In this document: positions 17,728 to 27,883 of the stretch, one piece after another
Position numbering within the stretch: position 1 is the first letter of the stretch
Layout of the letters: every line of letters starts with the position of its first letter
Assembly: GCA_902590435.1 (NCBI GenBank)
Contig: CACIWU010000004.1
Coordinates: 1-53,924 of the forward strand
DNA length: 53,924 bases
Source: an uncultured SAR324 cluster bacterium
Lineage (GTDB): Bacteria; SAR324; NAC60-12
Direction: 5' to 3'
Made by a program: the position numbers and the translations under genes
Notes under the pieces: generated by a model
What the model was told of the DNA's origin: nothing
Database searches by the model: none
Seen by the model: only the letters and a program-made list of their open reading frames with translations

Positions 17728-19617
17728 CTATCTTATTATTTTACGACGTTTTGTAGTTCGATGACGATAAATGATTATTCCAAAAGTTCCAACTATTAAA
17801 GGAACTAAAAGCAGATTAATCATTAATAATATTTGTCCTAATCTCTCTATATCTTGTCTCAAAATTTTGCGAACCTCTCTTAATTTTCTACGAGTTTGTC
17901 TTTCTTCATCTTTAAATTTTTGAATTTCAAGTTGAATCTCTTTAGGTAAAATTAATTCTTTCTGTTGATTCCCAGTAGAGTCGAGTAAATTGTTTAAACT
18001 TTTTTGTACTTCATCTAAATGTGCAAGAAGTAGTTTCTCTTCTTCTTGGTATCGAATTTGAGCTTGATTTTGCATAGCCAATAAACGGGTGAAAGGCCTT
18101 GAAAATCTTCCCCTAGATCTAATACTCATTAAAGCTTCATTACCTGATAGATGTTCTGCTGCATTGAGCATGAGGTTCATATTGTCATTCGTAGGCTGAA
18201 TTATTGTTTGTCCTAGAAAATTAAGTTTTTGTACTGAAAACTGATCTGACAAAAAATCCACATCGCTAAAGATCAAAATAGAATTTTGATCTTTAGCGAT
18301 TTTAAGATGCTTGTGTTTTAAAGGTGTTTGCTCCGATACCTCTTCATCTTTCTTTTTTTCTTTTGGCGGTTGCCCATTAGGAAAAGCACTTCTAAAAATA
18401 CCCTTTGTTATAGCCATAACTGCTTTTGAATCATTGTCTATAACCAAATCCCTTGATAGTTGTTTTGGTTCAGCAAATCGAAGTTGAAAAGCATCTATCA
18501 AACCACTATTTTCAGATAAAGATAGTAAAGGAAAAAATTCTGTATTACTATCTGCAATCTTTTTAAGAGAACCCGCTTCAACAAATAATAATTTTTCTAG
18601 CTGGGTAGTTATAGGATGACTCTGATCAAGAGATTCTGATCGGAATGACATCCACATAGGGAAACTCATTACTCCTTGTCCAGTATTAACTTGTGTTCCG
18701 TATAAGTGATCCCCAACAACTTTGTTTGATTTATATTCCACTCCCCAAACTTTTAGTAATTCTGGGAGATCACTTGTAAGCTGTGGTTGTTGCCCAAATC
18801 TGTTTTCTGGTGAAGTCATATCTATTCTGGCATTTGGATCAAGCAAAACAATTAACCTGCCACCTCGTAAAACATACTGATCTATTGCATACCTCAGTCT
18901 AAGGCTAAATCCTCGAGGATGTAATACTATCAACAAACTAATATTGTCTGGAATTTCTTGAGTTGTAACAGGTATAATTTCAACAGAAATAGATTTTTCT
19001 AATTCACTAAAAAAAGCCCATTTTTCCATTGGAGGCTGTCCAGGGATCATTGACCTACCTCCCTGCAGATTAAGAGCACTAAGTATTCCTACTTTAGAAT
19101 CAGAAGTTGAACTTACTTTTTGTATAGCCTGAGAAATATCATATTCCAAAAATTCCTGTCTGCGTTGGTCAAAATATGGAATAAGCATTTCTTGATCTAA
19201 CATCGAAATGACAGCTCCAAAAAAAACTTTGTTCCCCGAAGATAATGCTATAGTTTTTATACCAAATTTTTGAGCCCATTCTTCTTCCTCAGTATCAGGT
19301 TTAGGATCTGAAATTTCCAAAATCACTTTGCCACTTGAAATTTTTTCAAATTCTTCAAGTAATTCCCTAACGCGCTGAGCATAAGTCTTAAAATTTTGAG
19401 GAAGTTCTTCATTGTTTTTAGAAAAATAAAATTTAATCCTAATTGGATCTTTCAGGTTCTCTAAAATTTTTCTAGATCCTTCAGAAATAGTGTAAAGCCT
19501 ATCTTCTGTAAGATCAAATCGCAATGGAATGAAGGAAAATATAACATTAATAGAAACTAAACAAATAAGGAGCAAAATAACACTCCCTAGAGTACTAGGT
19601 AATGATAATGATTTCAT
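17728..19617 (-). CDS. GldG-like ABC-2 transporter auxiliary protein
   Basis: N- and C-terminal TMs, IRIKFYFSKNNEELP, VLLDPNARID, IFSDVDFLSD; adjacent to ABC-2 permease and ATPase. Confidence 0.8.
   Translation of the reverse strand: MKSLSLPSTLGSVILLLICLVSINVIFSFIPLRFDLTEDRLYTISEGSRKILENLKDPIRIKFYFSKNNEELPQNFKTYAQRVRELLEEFEKISSGKVILEISDPKPDTEEEEWAQKFGIKTIALSSGNKVFFGAVISMLDQEMLIPYFDQRRQEFLEYDISQAIQKVSSTSDSKVGILSALNLQGGRSMIPGQPPMEKWAFFSELEKSISVEIIPVTTQEIPDNISLLIVLHPRGFSLRLRYAIDQYVLRGGRLIVLLDPNARIDMTSPENRFGQQPQLTSDLPELLKVWGVEYKSNKVVGDHLYGTQVNTGQGVMSFPMWMSFRSESLDQSHPITTQLEKLLFVEAGSLKKIADSNTEFFPLLSLSENSGLIDAFQLRFAEPKQLSRDLVIDNDSKAVMAITKGIFRSAFPNGQPPKEKKKDEEVSEQTPLKHKHLKIAKDQNSILIFSDVDFLSDQFSVQKLNFLGQTIIQPTNDNMNLMLNAAEHLSGNEALMSIRSRGRFSRPFTRLLAMQNQAQIRYQEEEKLLLAHLDEVQKSLNNLLDSTGNQQKELILPKEIQLEIQKFKDEERQTRRKLREVRKILRQDIERLGQILLMINLLLVPLIVGTFGIIIYRHRTTKRRKIIR
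18262..18300. repeat. Perfect 18-bp inverted repeat with 3-nt loop inside coding sequence
   Basis: ATCGCTAAAGATCAAAAT-AGA-ATTTTGATCTTTAGCGAT. Confidence 0.95.
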
Positions 19618-19682
19618 TATTTTTTAAAGTTCTTAGTTAATTAAATATTATTTTGTTTTTTAAAATATTTTTTCTAATTTTT

Positions 19683-20417
19683 TCAAGAGGACTTGTAAGA
19701 TTCGATTACCACAACGTTTAACATTAGAACGACAACTATGATCGAAACAAAATAAACTAAATCTCTTATGTCAATCACTCCCCTACGCAAAGCATTAAAA
19801 TGAGTCGTAAAACTAAATTGATTTATAAGATCGCTTATCCAAACTGGGAAAATAGTGTTTAAAGTTTCGTTTAAAACTCCCCAACCTAAAAATACCAAGA
19901 TTAAACAAATAACAACGCTTAGTATAAAACTTATTACCTGATTCTTTGTCATAGCAGAAGTACAACTGGCTATTGCTAAATAAGATCCTGCCATCAAAAA
20001 ACTTCCAATATAGCCTGTTATTATGGGCCCATTGTCTGGATCCCCCAAAAAATGAACTGTAATAATCATAGGAAAAGTAAGAAAAAGGGAAATACCTATA
20101 AAAATCCATCCAGCAAAAAATTTAGAAAAAACTGTAGTAGTCAATCTTACAGGGAAAGTTAACAATATTTCACCAGTACCGGCACGTCTTTCTTCTGCCC
20201 AAAGTCTCATGCCGACTGCTGGAATGAGGAACAAATAAAGCCAAGGATGAAAAAGAAAGAAAATTTCAAGACTTGCTTGTTGTGAATTATAAAAATTACC
20301 TAACATAAAAGTACATCCTGCATTTGCTACTAAAAATATTATAATAAATACATATGCAACTGGTGATCTAAAATAAGCAAATAATTCACGTTTGAAAATC
20401 GGGAAGAAACCAATCAT
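19683..20417 (-). CDS. ABC-2 type permease (GldF-like)
   Basis: Six hydrophobic segments; FKRELFAYFRSPVAYVF, MRLWAEERRAGTGEILLTFPV. Confidence 0.85.
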   Translation of the reverse strand: MIGFFPIFKRELFAYFRSPVAYVFIIIFLVANAGCTFMLGNFYNSQQASLEIFFLFHPWLYLFLIPAVGMRLWAEERRAGTGEILLTFPVRLTTTVFSKFFAGWIFIGISLFLTFPMIITVHFLGDPDNGPIITGYIGSFLMAGSYLAIASCTSAMTKNQVISFILSVVICLILVFLGWGVLNETLNTIFPVWISDLINQFSFTTHFNALRRGVIDIRDLVYFVSIIVVVLMLNVVVIESYKSS

Positions 20418-20485
20418 AACTAATCTCTACTTTTTAAATTAATAATTTTGGGTTAATGGCTGTATTTTTTATAAATAACAATAAT

Positions 20486-21418
20486 TTAGTTAGTAAGTTC
20501 ACGAAATACTTCATCAAGGCGACCACGATTTACATTAAATTGTTCTATTGCTATTTTTTGAGAAAATAAATACTCTTCCAGTTTTAATGCAATAGATTCT
20601 TTATTTTCTGGGAAAAGACGCATTGTAACCATATCATCTCTCTTGTTAGCAATTCTTTCAACTGAATATACAAAATCAAGCTTGTTAAATTTTTCAAGTA
20701 ATTTTGCTGGATCAGCTCCATTCACACTTACAGTAACAGAATTTCGATACATAGATTGAGCCATTAATTCATCTGGAGTTCCATACCCAACTACTTTTCC
20801 ATCAGAAATAATAATTGCACGAGAACAAACAGCATCAACCTCTTCTAATATGTGAGTAGATATCAAAATAGTTCTTTCTTCACTCATGTTTTGGATAAGA
20901 GAACGGACCTCATGTTTTTGATTTGGATCAAGTCCATCAGTAGGCTCATCTAGTATAAGTACTGGGGGATCGTGAATTAATGCTTGTGCAAGGCAAGTGC
21001 GTTGTCTAAATCCCTTAGATAGGGTATCTATCATTTGATTCTTAACATCACCAAGAGAAGTCATTTCAATAACAATACTAACCCTTTTTTTTAATTCTTT
21101 GCCCCTAAATCCTCTTACTTCTGCAACAAAATTTAAAAATTCAATTACTAACATTTCATCGTATGAAGGAGCGCTTTCGGGAAGGTATCCAATTTGCTCA
21201 CGGACTTGAAGCGGATTCTCTAAAATACTGTAACCACAAACTTCAGCTGTTCCTGAAGTGGGAGGAATAAAACATGTCAACATTTTCATAGTTGTCGATT
21301 TTCCCGCCCCGTTAGGTCCAAGGAAGCCTAATACTTCTCCTGGTTTAACCTCGAATGAAACTTGATCAACCGCCTGAATATTGTTAAAATTCTTACTCAA
21401 TGCTTGAACGCTTATCAT
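20486..21418 (-). CDS. ABC transporter ATP-binding protein (GldA-like)
   Basis: Walker A GPNGAGKST, signature LSKGFRQRTCLAQAL, Walker B VLILDEPTDGLDP. Confidence 0.93.
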   Translation of the reverse strand: MISVQALSKNFNNIQAVDQVSFEVKPGEVLGFLGPNGAGKSTTMKMLTCFIPPTSGTAEVCGYSILENPLQVREQIGYLPESAPSYDEMLVIEFLNFVAEVRGFRGKELKKRVSIVIEMTSLGDVKNQMIDTLSKGFRQRTCLAQALIHDPPVLILDEPTDGLDPNQKHEVRSLIQNMSEERTILISTHILEEVDAVCSRAIIISDGKVVGYGTPDELMAQSMYRNSVTVSVNGADPAKLLEKFNKLDFVYSVERIANKRDDMVTMRLFPENKESIALKLEEYLFSQKIAIEQFNVNRGRLDEVFRELTN

Positions 21419-21546
21419 TTTTAATCCGATTTAGAAGACTAAAATTTAACTAGTGAATAAAGGTCATTATTATACAACTTCTTTAATTTTGTATCAAGGG
21501 GAAATGGTTAATTTTTTAAAAATTTTTTAATCAAATATTAAGAAAA

Positions 21547-22356
21547 ATGAAAAATTTTTTTTTATTCCCCAAAGACTTTCGCCGAAATTTAGAAAATGAA
21601 ATTCCTATGCTTAATCCAGATTTAGAAGGAGGGAGTTTTCATTGGGAGAGTGGTGAAATAGGCATATTGTTTATTCATGGTCTAACCACTACTACAGCTG
21701 AAGTTCGCCCTTTGGCTAAAAGATTCAAAGAGAAAGGATTCACAGTTTCAGGGATTCTACTTCCCGGTCATGGAACAACACCTGAAGATTTAAATAAAAC
21801 TCATAGGAAATATTGGATAAAGGAAAGTGAAAAAGCCTACTTAAAGCTTAAAGCTAAATGTTCAACTGTATTTATAGCGGCATCGTCCGCCGGATGCTTA
21901 ATTGCATTGCACCTCGCAAGCAAATATCATGAAATAAATGGACTTCTTCTATATGCACCAGCAATGAAATTAGCAATATCATTTATTAAAACTTTACTTT
22001 TGATAATTGCTTCTCCATTTGTTTTTTCAGCAAAAAAAATATACGAAAATAGAAATGGGATGCCATGGCAAGGATACAAAGTTAACCCTCTAAAAGCAGG
22101 CATTCAATTGTTAAAATTACAATCGGAAACTCAAAAATGCCTTCATAGAATTTATCAGCCAATTCTTATTATCCAAGCAAGTCTAGATAAAACTGTTGAT
22201 TTAAAAAGTGGAGAAATGATATCTAAAGGAGTACAATCACCTGTATGTGAATCTTACTGGATGTATAAATCAAATCATGTAGTTATACTAGATCAAGAAT
22301 TTGAAGAAGTTCTGGAAATAAGTTTAGATTTTATAAAGACATTAATTACTAAATGA
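21547..22356 (+). CDS. Alpha/beta hydrolase (carboxylesterase-like)
   Basis: LFIHGLTTTTAEVRPLA, LLPGHGTTPEDL, AASSAGCLIAL, C-terminal SNHVV. Confidence 0.85.
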   Translation: MKNFFLFPKDFRRNLENEIPMLNPDLEGGSFHWESGEIGILFIHGLTTTTAEVRPLAKRFKEKGFTVSGILLPGHGTTPEDLNKTHRKYWIKESEKAYLKLKAKCSTVFIAASSAGCLIALHLASKYHEINGLLLYAPAMKLAISFIKTLLLIIASPFVFSAKKIYENRNGMPWQGYKVNPLKAGIQLLKLQSETQKCLHRIYQPILIIQASLDKTVDLKSGEMISKGVQSPVCESYWMYKSNHVVILDQEFEEVLEISLDFIKTLITK

Positions 22357-22490
22357 ACAAATATAAATATATATTAAACAAAAATATGTTTTATTTTGAG
22401 TAATATCTGAAATTTTATTTTTACTTTTAAAAAAATTAAAGAATTGAAACTAACTGTACATTTAAATTTTTAACTGGTTAAGAAATTTTT

Positions 22491-24497
22491 ATGAAACCAA
22501 TTGAATTACCCAATTTTGTAGAATTAATCAAAAAAAGAGCTTTAAAACACCCCAATAGAGATTGTGTTATTTTTTTGAAGGATGGTGATAATAATGCCGT
22601 TACTATGTCATATTTAGAAAATGATTATTTCGCCCGTCTTGTCGCATCAAACCTTCAAAATAGAAAAATTAATAAAGGAGATAGAGTCCTTATTATGCTT
22701 CCGAATTCCTTAGAGTTTGTAAAAATTTTTTTTGGTTGTATGTACGGAGGAATGCTTGCTGTTCCTTTATCAGAGCCCGCTAGTCAAGAAAACATGGATG
22801 CATATCTAGAAACATTTTTACCAACATTGAAAGTTAGTAAGCCAAGTTTACTTATAGCAACAACTTACATGGTTAATTTTTTACGGAACAAATTGTCCAA
22901 TCAACTTGCAAACGTATTTTCGGATCTCAAAATAGCTTCTGATGAAGAAATTTTATCGGATAATTCACGAGAATATTCTTGTCCTCATATCAAAGAAAAT
23001 GATACTGCCTACTTACAATTCACCTCAGGAAGTACAGGCTCACCTAAAGGTATAATGATAGGTCACAATAACCTGATGGTAAATCTAGAAGAAGCAAGAA
23101 AGTTTATGCAAATTGAGGAAAAAAGTGGTACCGCTGTTTGGCTACCACTCTTTCATGATTTTGGCTTAGCTGCCGGACTGATGGGATCTATATTTTCAGG
23201 AGGTTTCACCGTTTTAATGACTCCAGCGCATTTTATTAGAAAACCACTGAGATGGCTTAAAGCAATTTCAAAATTTAACTGTGCTCATAGTTATGTTCCT
23301 CCATTTGCATTGGATTTATGTATGAAAAAAATTTCTGATGAAGAACTTAAAAAGTTGGATTTATCCTGTTTGATCTCTATTACTGAAGGGTCAGAACCTG
23401 TTCACTATTATCCTACAAAAAAGTTTATTGAGCGATTTTCAGAATGTGGTTTAAAATCGAATGTAATTAGACCAGGTTTTGGAATGGCAGAAATCGTAAT
23501 CATGTTTTCAGGTTGTAAAGAAGGGTTAAAAGGACTTTGTGTAGATAGAAAACTTTTTGAAACAGAGGGTAAAATTAAAATGTTTAGAGAAGATTCAACG
23601 GATAAAGATAAAAAGATGCTTGTTAATTTAGGTTCACAAATGGATAGTCACGAAATAATTATTACAGGTGATGGGAACCAACCACTGCCCGAAGGTAAAG
23701 TTGGTGAGTTGATGATAAGTGGTCCGTCTGTTGCTAAAGGATACTATAAAAATGCCTCTGCTACAAAAGAAATTTTTCACCAAAATATTCAAGGCAAAGA
23801 AAACTTATATTTATCGACTGGTGATAAAGCTGTAATTTGGAATGGTGATCTTTATTTTGCTGGCAGGAAAAAGGATATAATTATAATTCGTGGAAGGAAT
23901 TATTATCCACAAGATATTGAACATGTACTTTCTAAAATTGAAGAATTACGTCCAGGTTGCTTAATGGCTTTTTCCTCTGAAAATGAAAACGGATCAGAGT
24001 ACTTGTCATTAGGAGTAGAAGTACGTTCTGATTTAATTAAAAATTTGGAAGTTTTTATAAAATATATTTTAAACTCAATTGACCAGAAAATTATTGAGAC
24101 TGTAATGAAATATTTTCAAATTACTCCCATAGAACGATTATATTTAAAACCAGGATCTATAAGAAAAACATCAAGTGGTAAAATCAAACATTTGCATAAC
24201 AAAAAAATGTTTGAACAATTAAATTTCACTGGTTTGATTAAACGGGTTAAATCATCATCTGATAAAAATTTACAAAATAATGATGACAAAATTTCGACAA
24301 TTGAAGCTGAACTTTTATCTCTTTTTGAAAAAATAATTTCAATTCCACCGAATACTAATAAACCTATTTTAGATTATGGGGTGGATTCGGTTTTGATTGT
24401 AGAATTAGTTGATCAAATAGAGACTAAATTTTCAATAAATCTTGATATTCAAGACAATACAACGCTTAGAGACATTGAACAACAGATCAAAGATTAG
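22491..24497 (+). CDS. Fatty acyl-AMP ligase-like adenylating enzyme with C-terminal acyl carrier domain
   Basis: AMP-binding YLQFTSGSTGSPKGIMI; YLSTGDKAVIWNGDLYFAGRKKDIIIIRGRNYYPQDIE; carrier motif LDYGVDSVLIVELVDQIETKF. Confidence 0.88.
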   Translation: MKPIELPNFVELIKKRALKHPNRDCVIFLKDGDNNAVTMSYLENDYFARLVASNLQNRKINKGDRVLIMLPNSLEFVKIFFGCMYGGMLAVPLSEPASQENMDAYLETFLPTLKVSKPSLLIATTYMVNFLRNKLSNQLANVFSDLKIASDEEILSDNSREYSCPHIKENDTAYLQFTSGSTGSPKGIMIGHNNLMVNLEEARKFMQIEEKSGTAVWLPLFHDFGLAAGLMGSIFSGGFTVLMTPAHFIRKPLRWLKAISKFNCAHSYVPPFALDLCMKKISDEELKKLDLSCLISITEGSEPVHYYPTKKFIERFSECGLKSNVIRPGFGMAEIVIMFSGCKEGLKGLCVDRKLFETEGKIKMFREDSTDKDKKMLVNLGSQMDSHEIIITGDGNQPLPEGKVGELMISGPSVAKGYYKNASATKEIFHQNIQGKENLYLSTGDKAVIWNGDLYFAGRKKDIIIIRGRNYYPQDIEHVLSKIEELRPGCLMAFSSENENGSEYLSLGVEVRSDLIKNLEVFIKYILNSIDQKIIETVMKYFQITPIERLYLKPGSIRKTSSGKIKHLHNKKMFEQLNFTGLIKRVKSSSDKNLQNNDDKISTIEAELLSLFEKIISIPPNTNKPILDYGVDSVLIVELVDQIETKFSINLDIQDNTTLRDIEQQIKD

Positions 24498-25488
24498 ATT
24501 TTAATTTTTGTATTTGACTAAGTAACAAATTAAAATCTTTAGGTATCTTGGATACAAATTCATACCACTCTCCAGAAAAAGGATGTTTGAATCCTAGTAT
24601 TTCAGCATGTAGTGCTTGACGACTAAATTTAGAGATAGATCTTTTTAATTCAATCGGTAATAGAGAAAATATTTTTTTTGGTGTCTTACCGTATTGTTGA
24701 TCTCCTACGAGTGGGTGTCCAATCGAATTTAAATGTACCCTAATTTGATGTGTGCGCCCTGTTTCTAACCTACAAGCAAGTAATGAAAAAAAATCATACC
24801 TTTGCAATACTCGCCAATGAGTAATTGCATTTTTGCCCTTTTTTACTCTTTTACCTTGTGCTTTCGAATCATTTGTTAAAATGGCTATTTCTTTTCTACG
24901 AATAGGATGGCGACCTAATGCTGCATCAATTTTTCCAAATTCATTTTTTGGAACTCCCCAAACCAAAGCCTGATATTGTCTTTTTACTGAATGATTTTTG
25001 AATTGAGCTGACAAATCCATATGAGCTACATTGGTTTTTGCCACTACAATTAATCCTGAAGTATCTTTATCGATTCTATGTACTATCCCAGGTCTCAAGA
25101 CTTCTCCAATTCCTGAAAAATCTTTACAATGATGCATTAAATAATTAACTAGTGTACCTGTTTTGTGTCCTACCGATGGATGAACAACTATGCCAGCTTT
25201 CTTATTTACAACAATTAAATGTGAATCTTCAAAAATTATTTCTAAGTCCCCTTTTTCTGGAAGAATACTTGCAGATTTTATTGGAGGAATTGACAGTTTA
25301 ATTTCTTGTCCAGCAGAGACTTTTCTAGAAGGTGACAAAACTTGCTGACCATTTAACAATACAAATCCTGATTTTAAAAATCTTTGAGCTTGTGCACGAG
25401 AGACAACATCTGTTATGGATGACAGGACTTGATCCAATCTCAATCCATTTTCATTTTTTGAAACATAACGAAAAATATACTCACTCAT
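24487..25488 (-). CDS. rluD: RluD/RluA-family 23S rRNA pseudouridine synthase
   Basis: S4 domain N-terminus, GIVHRIDKDTSGLIVVAKT, CRLETGRTHQIRVHL. Confidence 0.92.
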   Translation of the reverse strand: MSEYIFRYVSKNENGLRLDQVLSSITDVVSRAQAQRFLKSGFVLLNGQQVLSPSRKVSAGQEIKLSIPPIKSASILPEKGDLEIIFEDSHLIVVNKKAGIVVHPSVGHKTGTLVNYLMHHCKDFSGIGEVLRPGIVHRIDKDTSGLIVVAKTNVAHMDLSAQFKNHSVKRQYQALVWGVPKNEFGKIDAALGRHPIRRKEIAILTNDSKAQGKRVKKGKNAITHWRVLQRYDFFSLLACRLETGRTHQIRVHLNSIGHPLVGDQQYGKTPKKIFSLLPIELKRSISKFSRQALHAEILGFKHPFSGEWYEFVSKIPKDFNLLLSQIQKLKSNL

Positions 25489-26633
25489 AAAAGCTTACTT
25501 TCATAAAGTTTTTTTAAAGCACGTTCTATATTCGCTATAGATTGAGCATAACTTAATCTGATATAGCCTTCACCCCCTGATCCAAAATCTCTTCCGGGAG
25601 CAATAGCAACGCCTGTTTTTTCAAGAACTTCTAAACAAAAGTCAAAAGAAGATTTTTTGTTATTTTTATATTTATACATAACATAAAAAGCTCCTGTTGG
25701 TTTGTAACCAGGATCCATACCAAGCTCTTTTAAAAGATTTAAAATATAAATACGTCTATGATCAAATTCTAATTTCATTTTTTCACAATAGTCTTTACTT
25801 TTTTGTAGAACGGAAATACCAGCTTCTTGCACAAATTCTGTTGCTGAAATCATTAAATTCTGATGCAATCGGTCTGCAGCAAAGATCCATTCCTTTGGAG
25901 AAATAAGATAACCAAGACGCCAACCCGTCATAGCGTAATATTTAGAAAAACCATTAATAGCAACAGTTTGCTGTGAAAAATTCAAAAAACTCTTAGGCTT
26001 TTCTTCAAAACTTAAATCGGCATAAATTTCATCAGATATAACAGGAATATCTAGTTCAGCAAGTTCCATCATAACTTCATTAGAAAAAACTACACCAGTT
26101 GGATTCATTGGAGAATTTATAAGAATTGCCTTAGTCTTTTTGGTTAATTTTTTTTTAAGTTCATTAACATTCAATTGGAATCCATCTTCTTGTCTAAGCT
26201 TTACTATAACAGGTACTGCACCAGCCAATCGAATTACATTTTCATAGCATGCATAACATGGATCCGTAATAATAACTTCACTACCAAATGGAGCAAGAAG
26301 ACGAATAGAAAGATAAAGCAAAAAAGATGTTCCATTAGAAACTAAAACTTGATCTGGAAGAATTTCTACACCATAATCACGTGAATATTTTTTAACAATT
26401 TCATTCCTCAATCCTTCTAGGCCTCTAGAAAAAGTATACCCTGCATCGTTATTCTTCATACTATTTAGAACAGATTTTAATGCATCTTCTGGTGCTGAAA
26501 AGTCAGGCTCTCCAAATTCAAGATGAATAATTTCATGTCCTAAACTTTCAAGTTTTTTGGCTCTAGAAAAAATTTCCATTGCCAAAAAAGATCCAATAGA
26601 GTCTAGATGTGAAGTTTGTTTAATGTTAATCAT
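25485..26633 (-). CDS. Class I/II pyridoxal-phosphate aminotransferase
   Basis: INSPMNPTGVVFS, INGFSKYYAMTGWRLGYLISP, IRLSYA. Confidence 0.92.
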   Translation of the reverse strand: MINIKQTSHLDSIGSFLAMEIFSRAKKLESLGHEIIHLEFGEPDFSAPEDALKSVLNSMKNNDAGYTFSRGLEGLRNEIVKKYSRDYGVEILPDQVLVSNGTSFLLYLSIRLLAPFGSEVIITDPCYACYENVIRLAGAVPVIVKLRQEDGFQLNVNELKKKLTKKTKAILINSPMNPTGVVFSNEVMMELAELDIPVISDEIYADLSFEEKPKSFLNFSQQTVAINGFSKYYAMTGWRLGYLISPKEWIFAADRLHQNLMISATEFVQEAGISVLQKSKDYCEKMKLEFDHRRIYILNLLKELGMDPGYKPTGAFYVMYKYKNNKKSSFDFCLEVLEKTGVAIAPGRDFGSGGEGYIRLSYAQSIANIERALKKLYESKLL

Positions 26634-26713
26634 TTTTTCAAAAAACTATTTTAAAGATTAAGATATAAATCTAAAAATATATTAATTATTTTAGTAATTT
26701 GGTTAGTAAATTA

Positions 26714-27805
26714 CTAAATATTTTCCCGTTTTTTTTCTCCAAGCTTATATCGTTTAGATCCATCAAGATATTTTAAACCATCTTCGTAAGTATGAGGAAG
26801 AATATTTGGCACTAGTCGTTGTATTCGATCTATATTTTCGAGAATTTCAAATGTAAAATAACAGACGTTTGTTGTTTGCTTTTTTCCTGAATTTGGATGA
26901 ATAACCTCGTTAACTACCTCGACCATCAATTTATTTTCTTTAGTATAAACAACCGTACCTTGGATAGAAAGAATTGAACCAATTTCAACTGGTTTTAGAA
27001 AATACATATGATCCATGCTTAAAAAGTTTGGCATTTTTTTACAGAAAAGATAGGATATATTCCACGCAATCTCATAGGCTTCTTTCATTAGGAACCCACC
27101 AAATATTTTATTATGGACATTGCGAGATTGAGGCTGCATGATCAAAGTTGATTGTCTAATAGATTCTTTCATGGAGACCCCTTCAATTTCCCTATTTTTA
27201 ATTCTTAGAAAAAGATCGTGAATAAGATTATTTTCTTCCGCGGTAGGGGTTTGGATCAGATAACTAGTTTGAGCTATAGACCTTCTCTCTTTCTGCCTAT
27301 ATTTTCCCTCTTTAAACCTACGAAATTCATCTTTTTTTGTGGGTTTTATCTTATTGACAGGCTCTGCTTTCCCATTTATAAGAGCAACCATTATAAAATA
27401 TGCTCTTGCAACTCTCTTCCATTTTTCATTTTCCTTTGATGAAACCTTAATTCCAACTTCAATAGAACTTCTACCAACCCAATTAACACTCGCAAGAATT
27501 TGCAAGTCACAGTTACTTCGTAATTCATCCAACAAATCTATTCTGTCACATGCCGCTGTAACTATTGTTAATCCTCTTTCCAAGCCTTCAGTATGTTTAT
27601 ATGCCACGCGTCCAGCAATAAAATCAAGGTCCTCCAACAATTTACCCAATCTTAATCCATCAAAGAAGTTTATATAACTGTCTCTTAGCTTCAAATCTGT
27701 ACCGAAAGGTAAAATTTTTTCAAAAGCTGAGTCAGAAACAACACGAGATACTGGAGGGTTACAAAATTTACTTCTATTTTTTTTGTTGATATTTAATTTT
27801 GACAT
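26714..27805 (-). CDS. Acyl-CoA thioesterase-like double hotdog protein
   Basis: Second hotdog: NVHNKIFGGFLMKEAYEIAWNISYLF, SMDHMYFLKPVEIGSILSIQG; first repeat less conserved. Confidence 0.78.
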   Translation of the reverse strand: MSKLNINKKNRSKFCNPPVSRVVSDSAFEKILPFGTDLKLRDSYINFFDGLRLGKLLEDLDFIAGRVAYKHTEGLERGLTIVTAACDRIDLLDELRSNCDLQILASVNWVGRSSIEVGIKVSSKENEKWKRVARAYFIMVALINGKAEPVNKIKPTKKDEFRRFKEGKYRQKERRSIAQTSYLIQTPTAEENNLIHDLFLRIKNREIEGVSMKESIRQSTLIMQPQSRNVHNKIFGGFLMKEAYEIAWNISYLFCKKMPNFLSMDHMYFLKPVEIGSILSIQGTVVYTKENKLMVEVVNEVIHPNSGKKQTTNVCYFTFEILENIDRIQRLVPNILPHTYEDGLKYLDGSKRYKLGEKKRENI

Positions 27806-27883
27806 CGAAAAGATACTTAAATATTTTTTTATTATAGATACGATAAATTTTTAATAGTTGATTTTATTTTTTTTTAAATTTTT

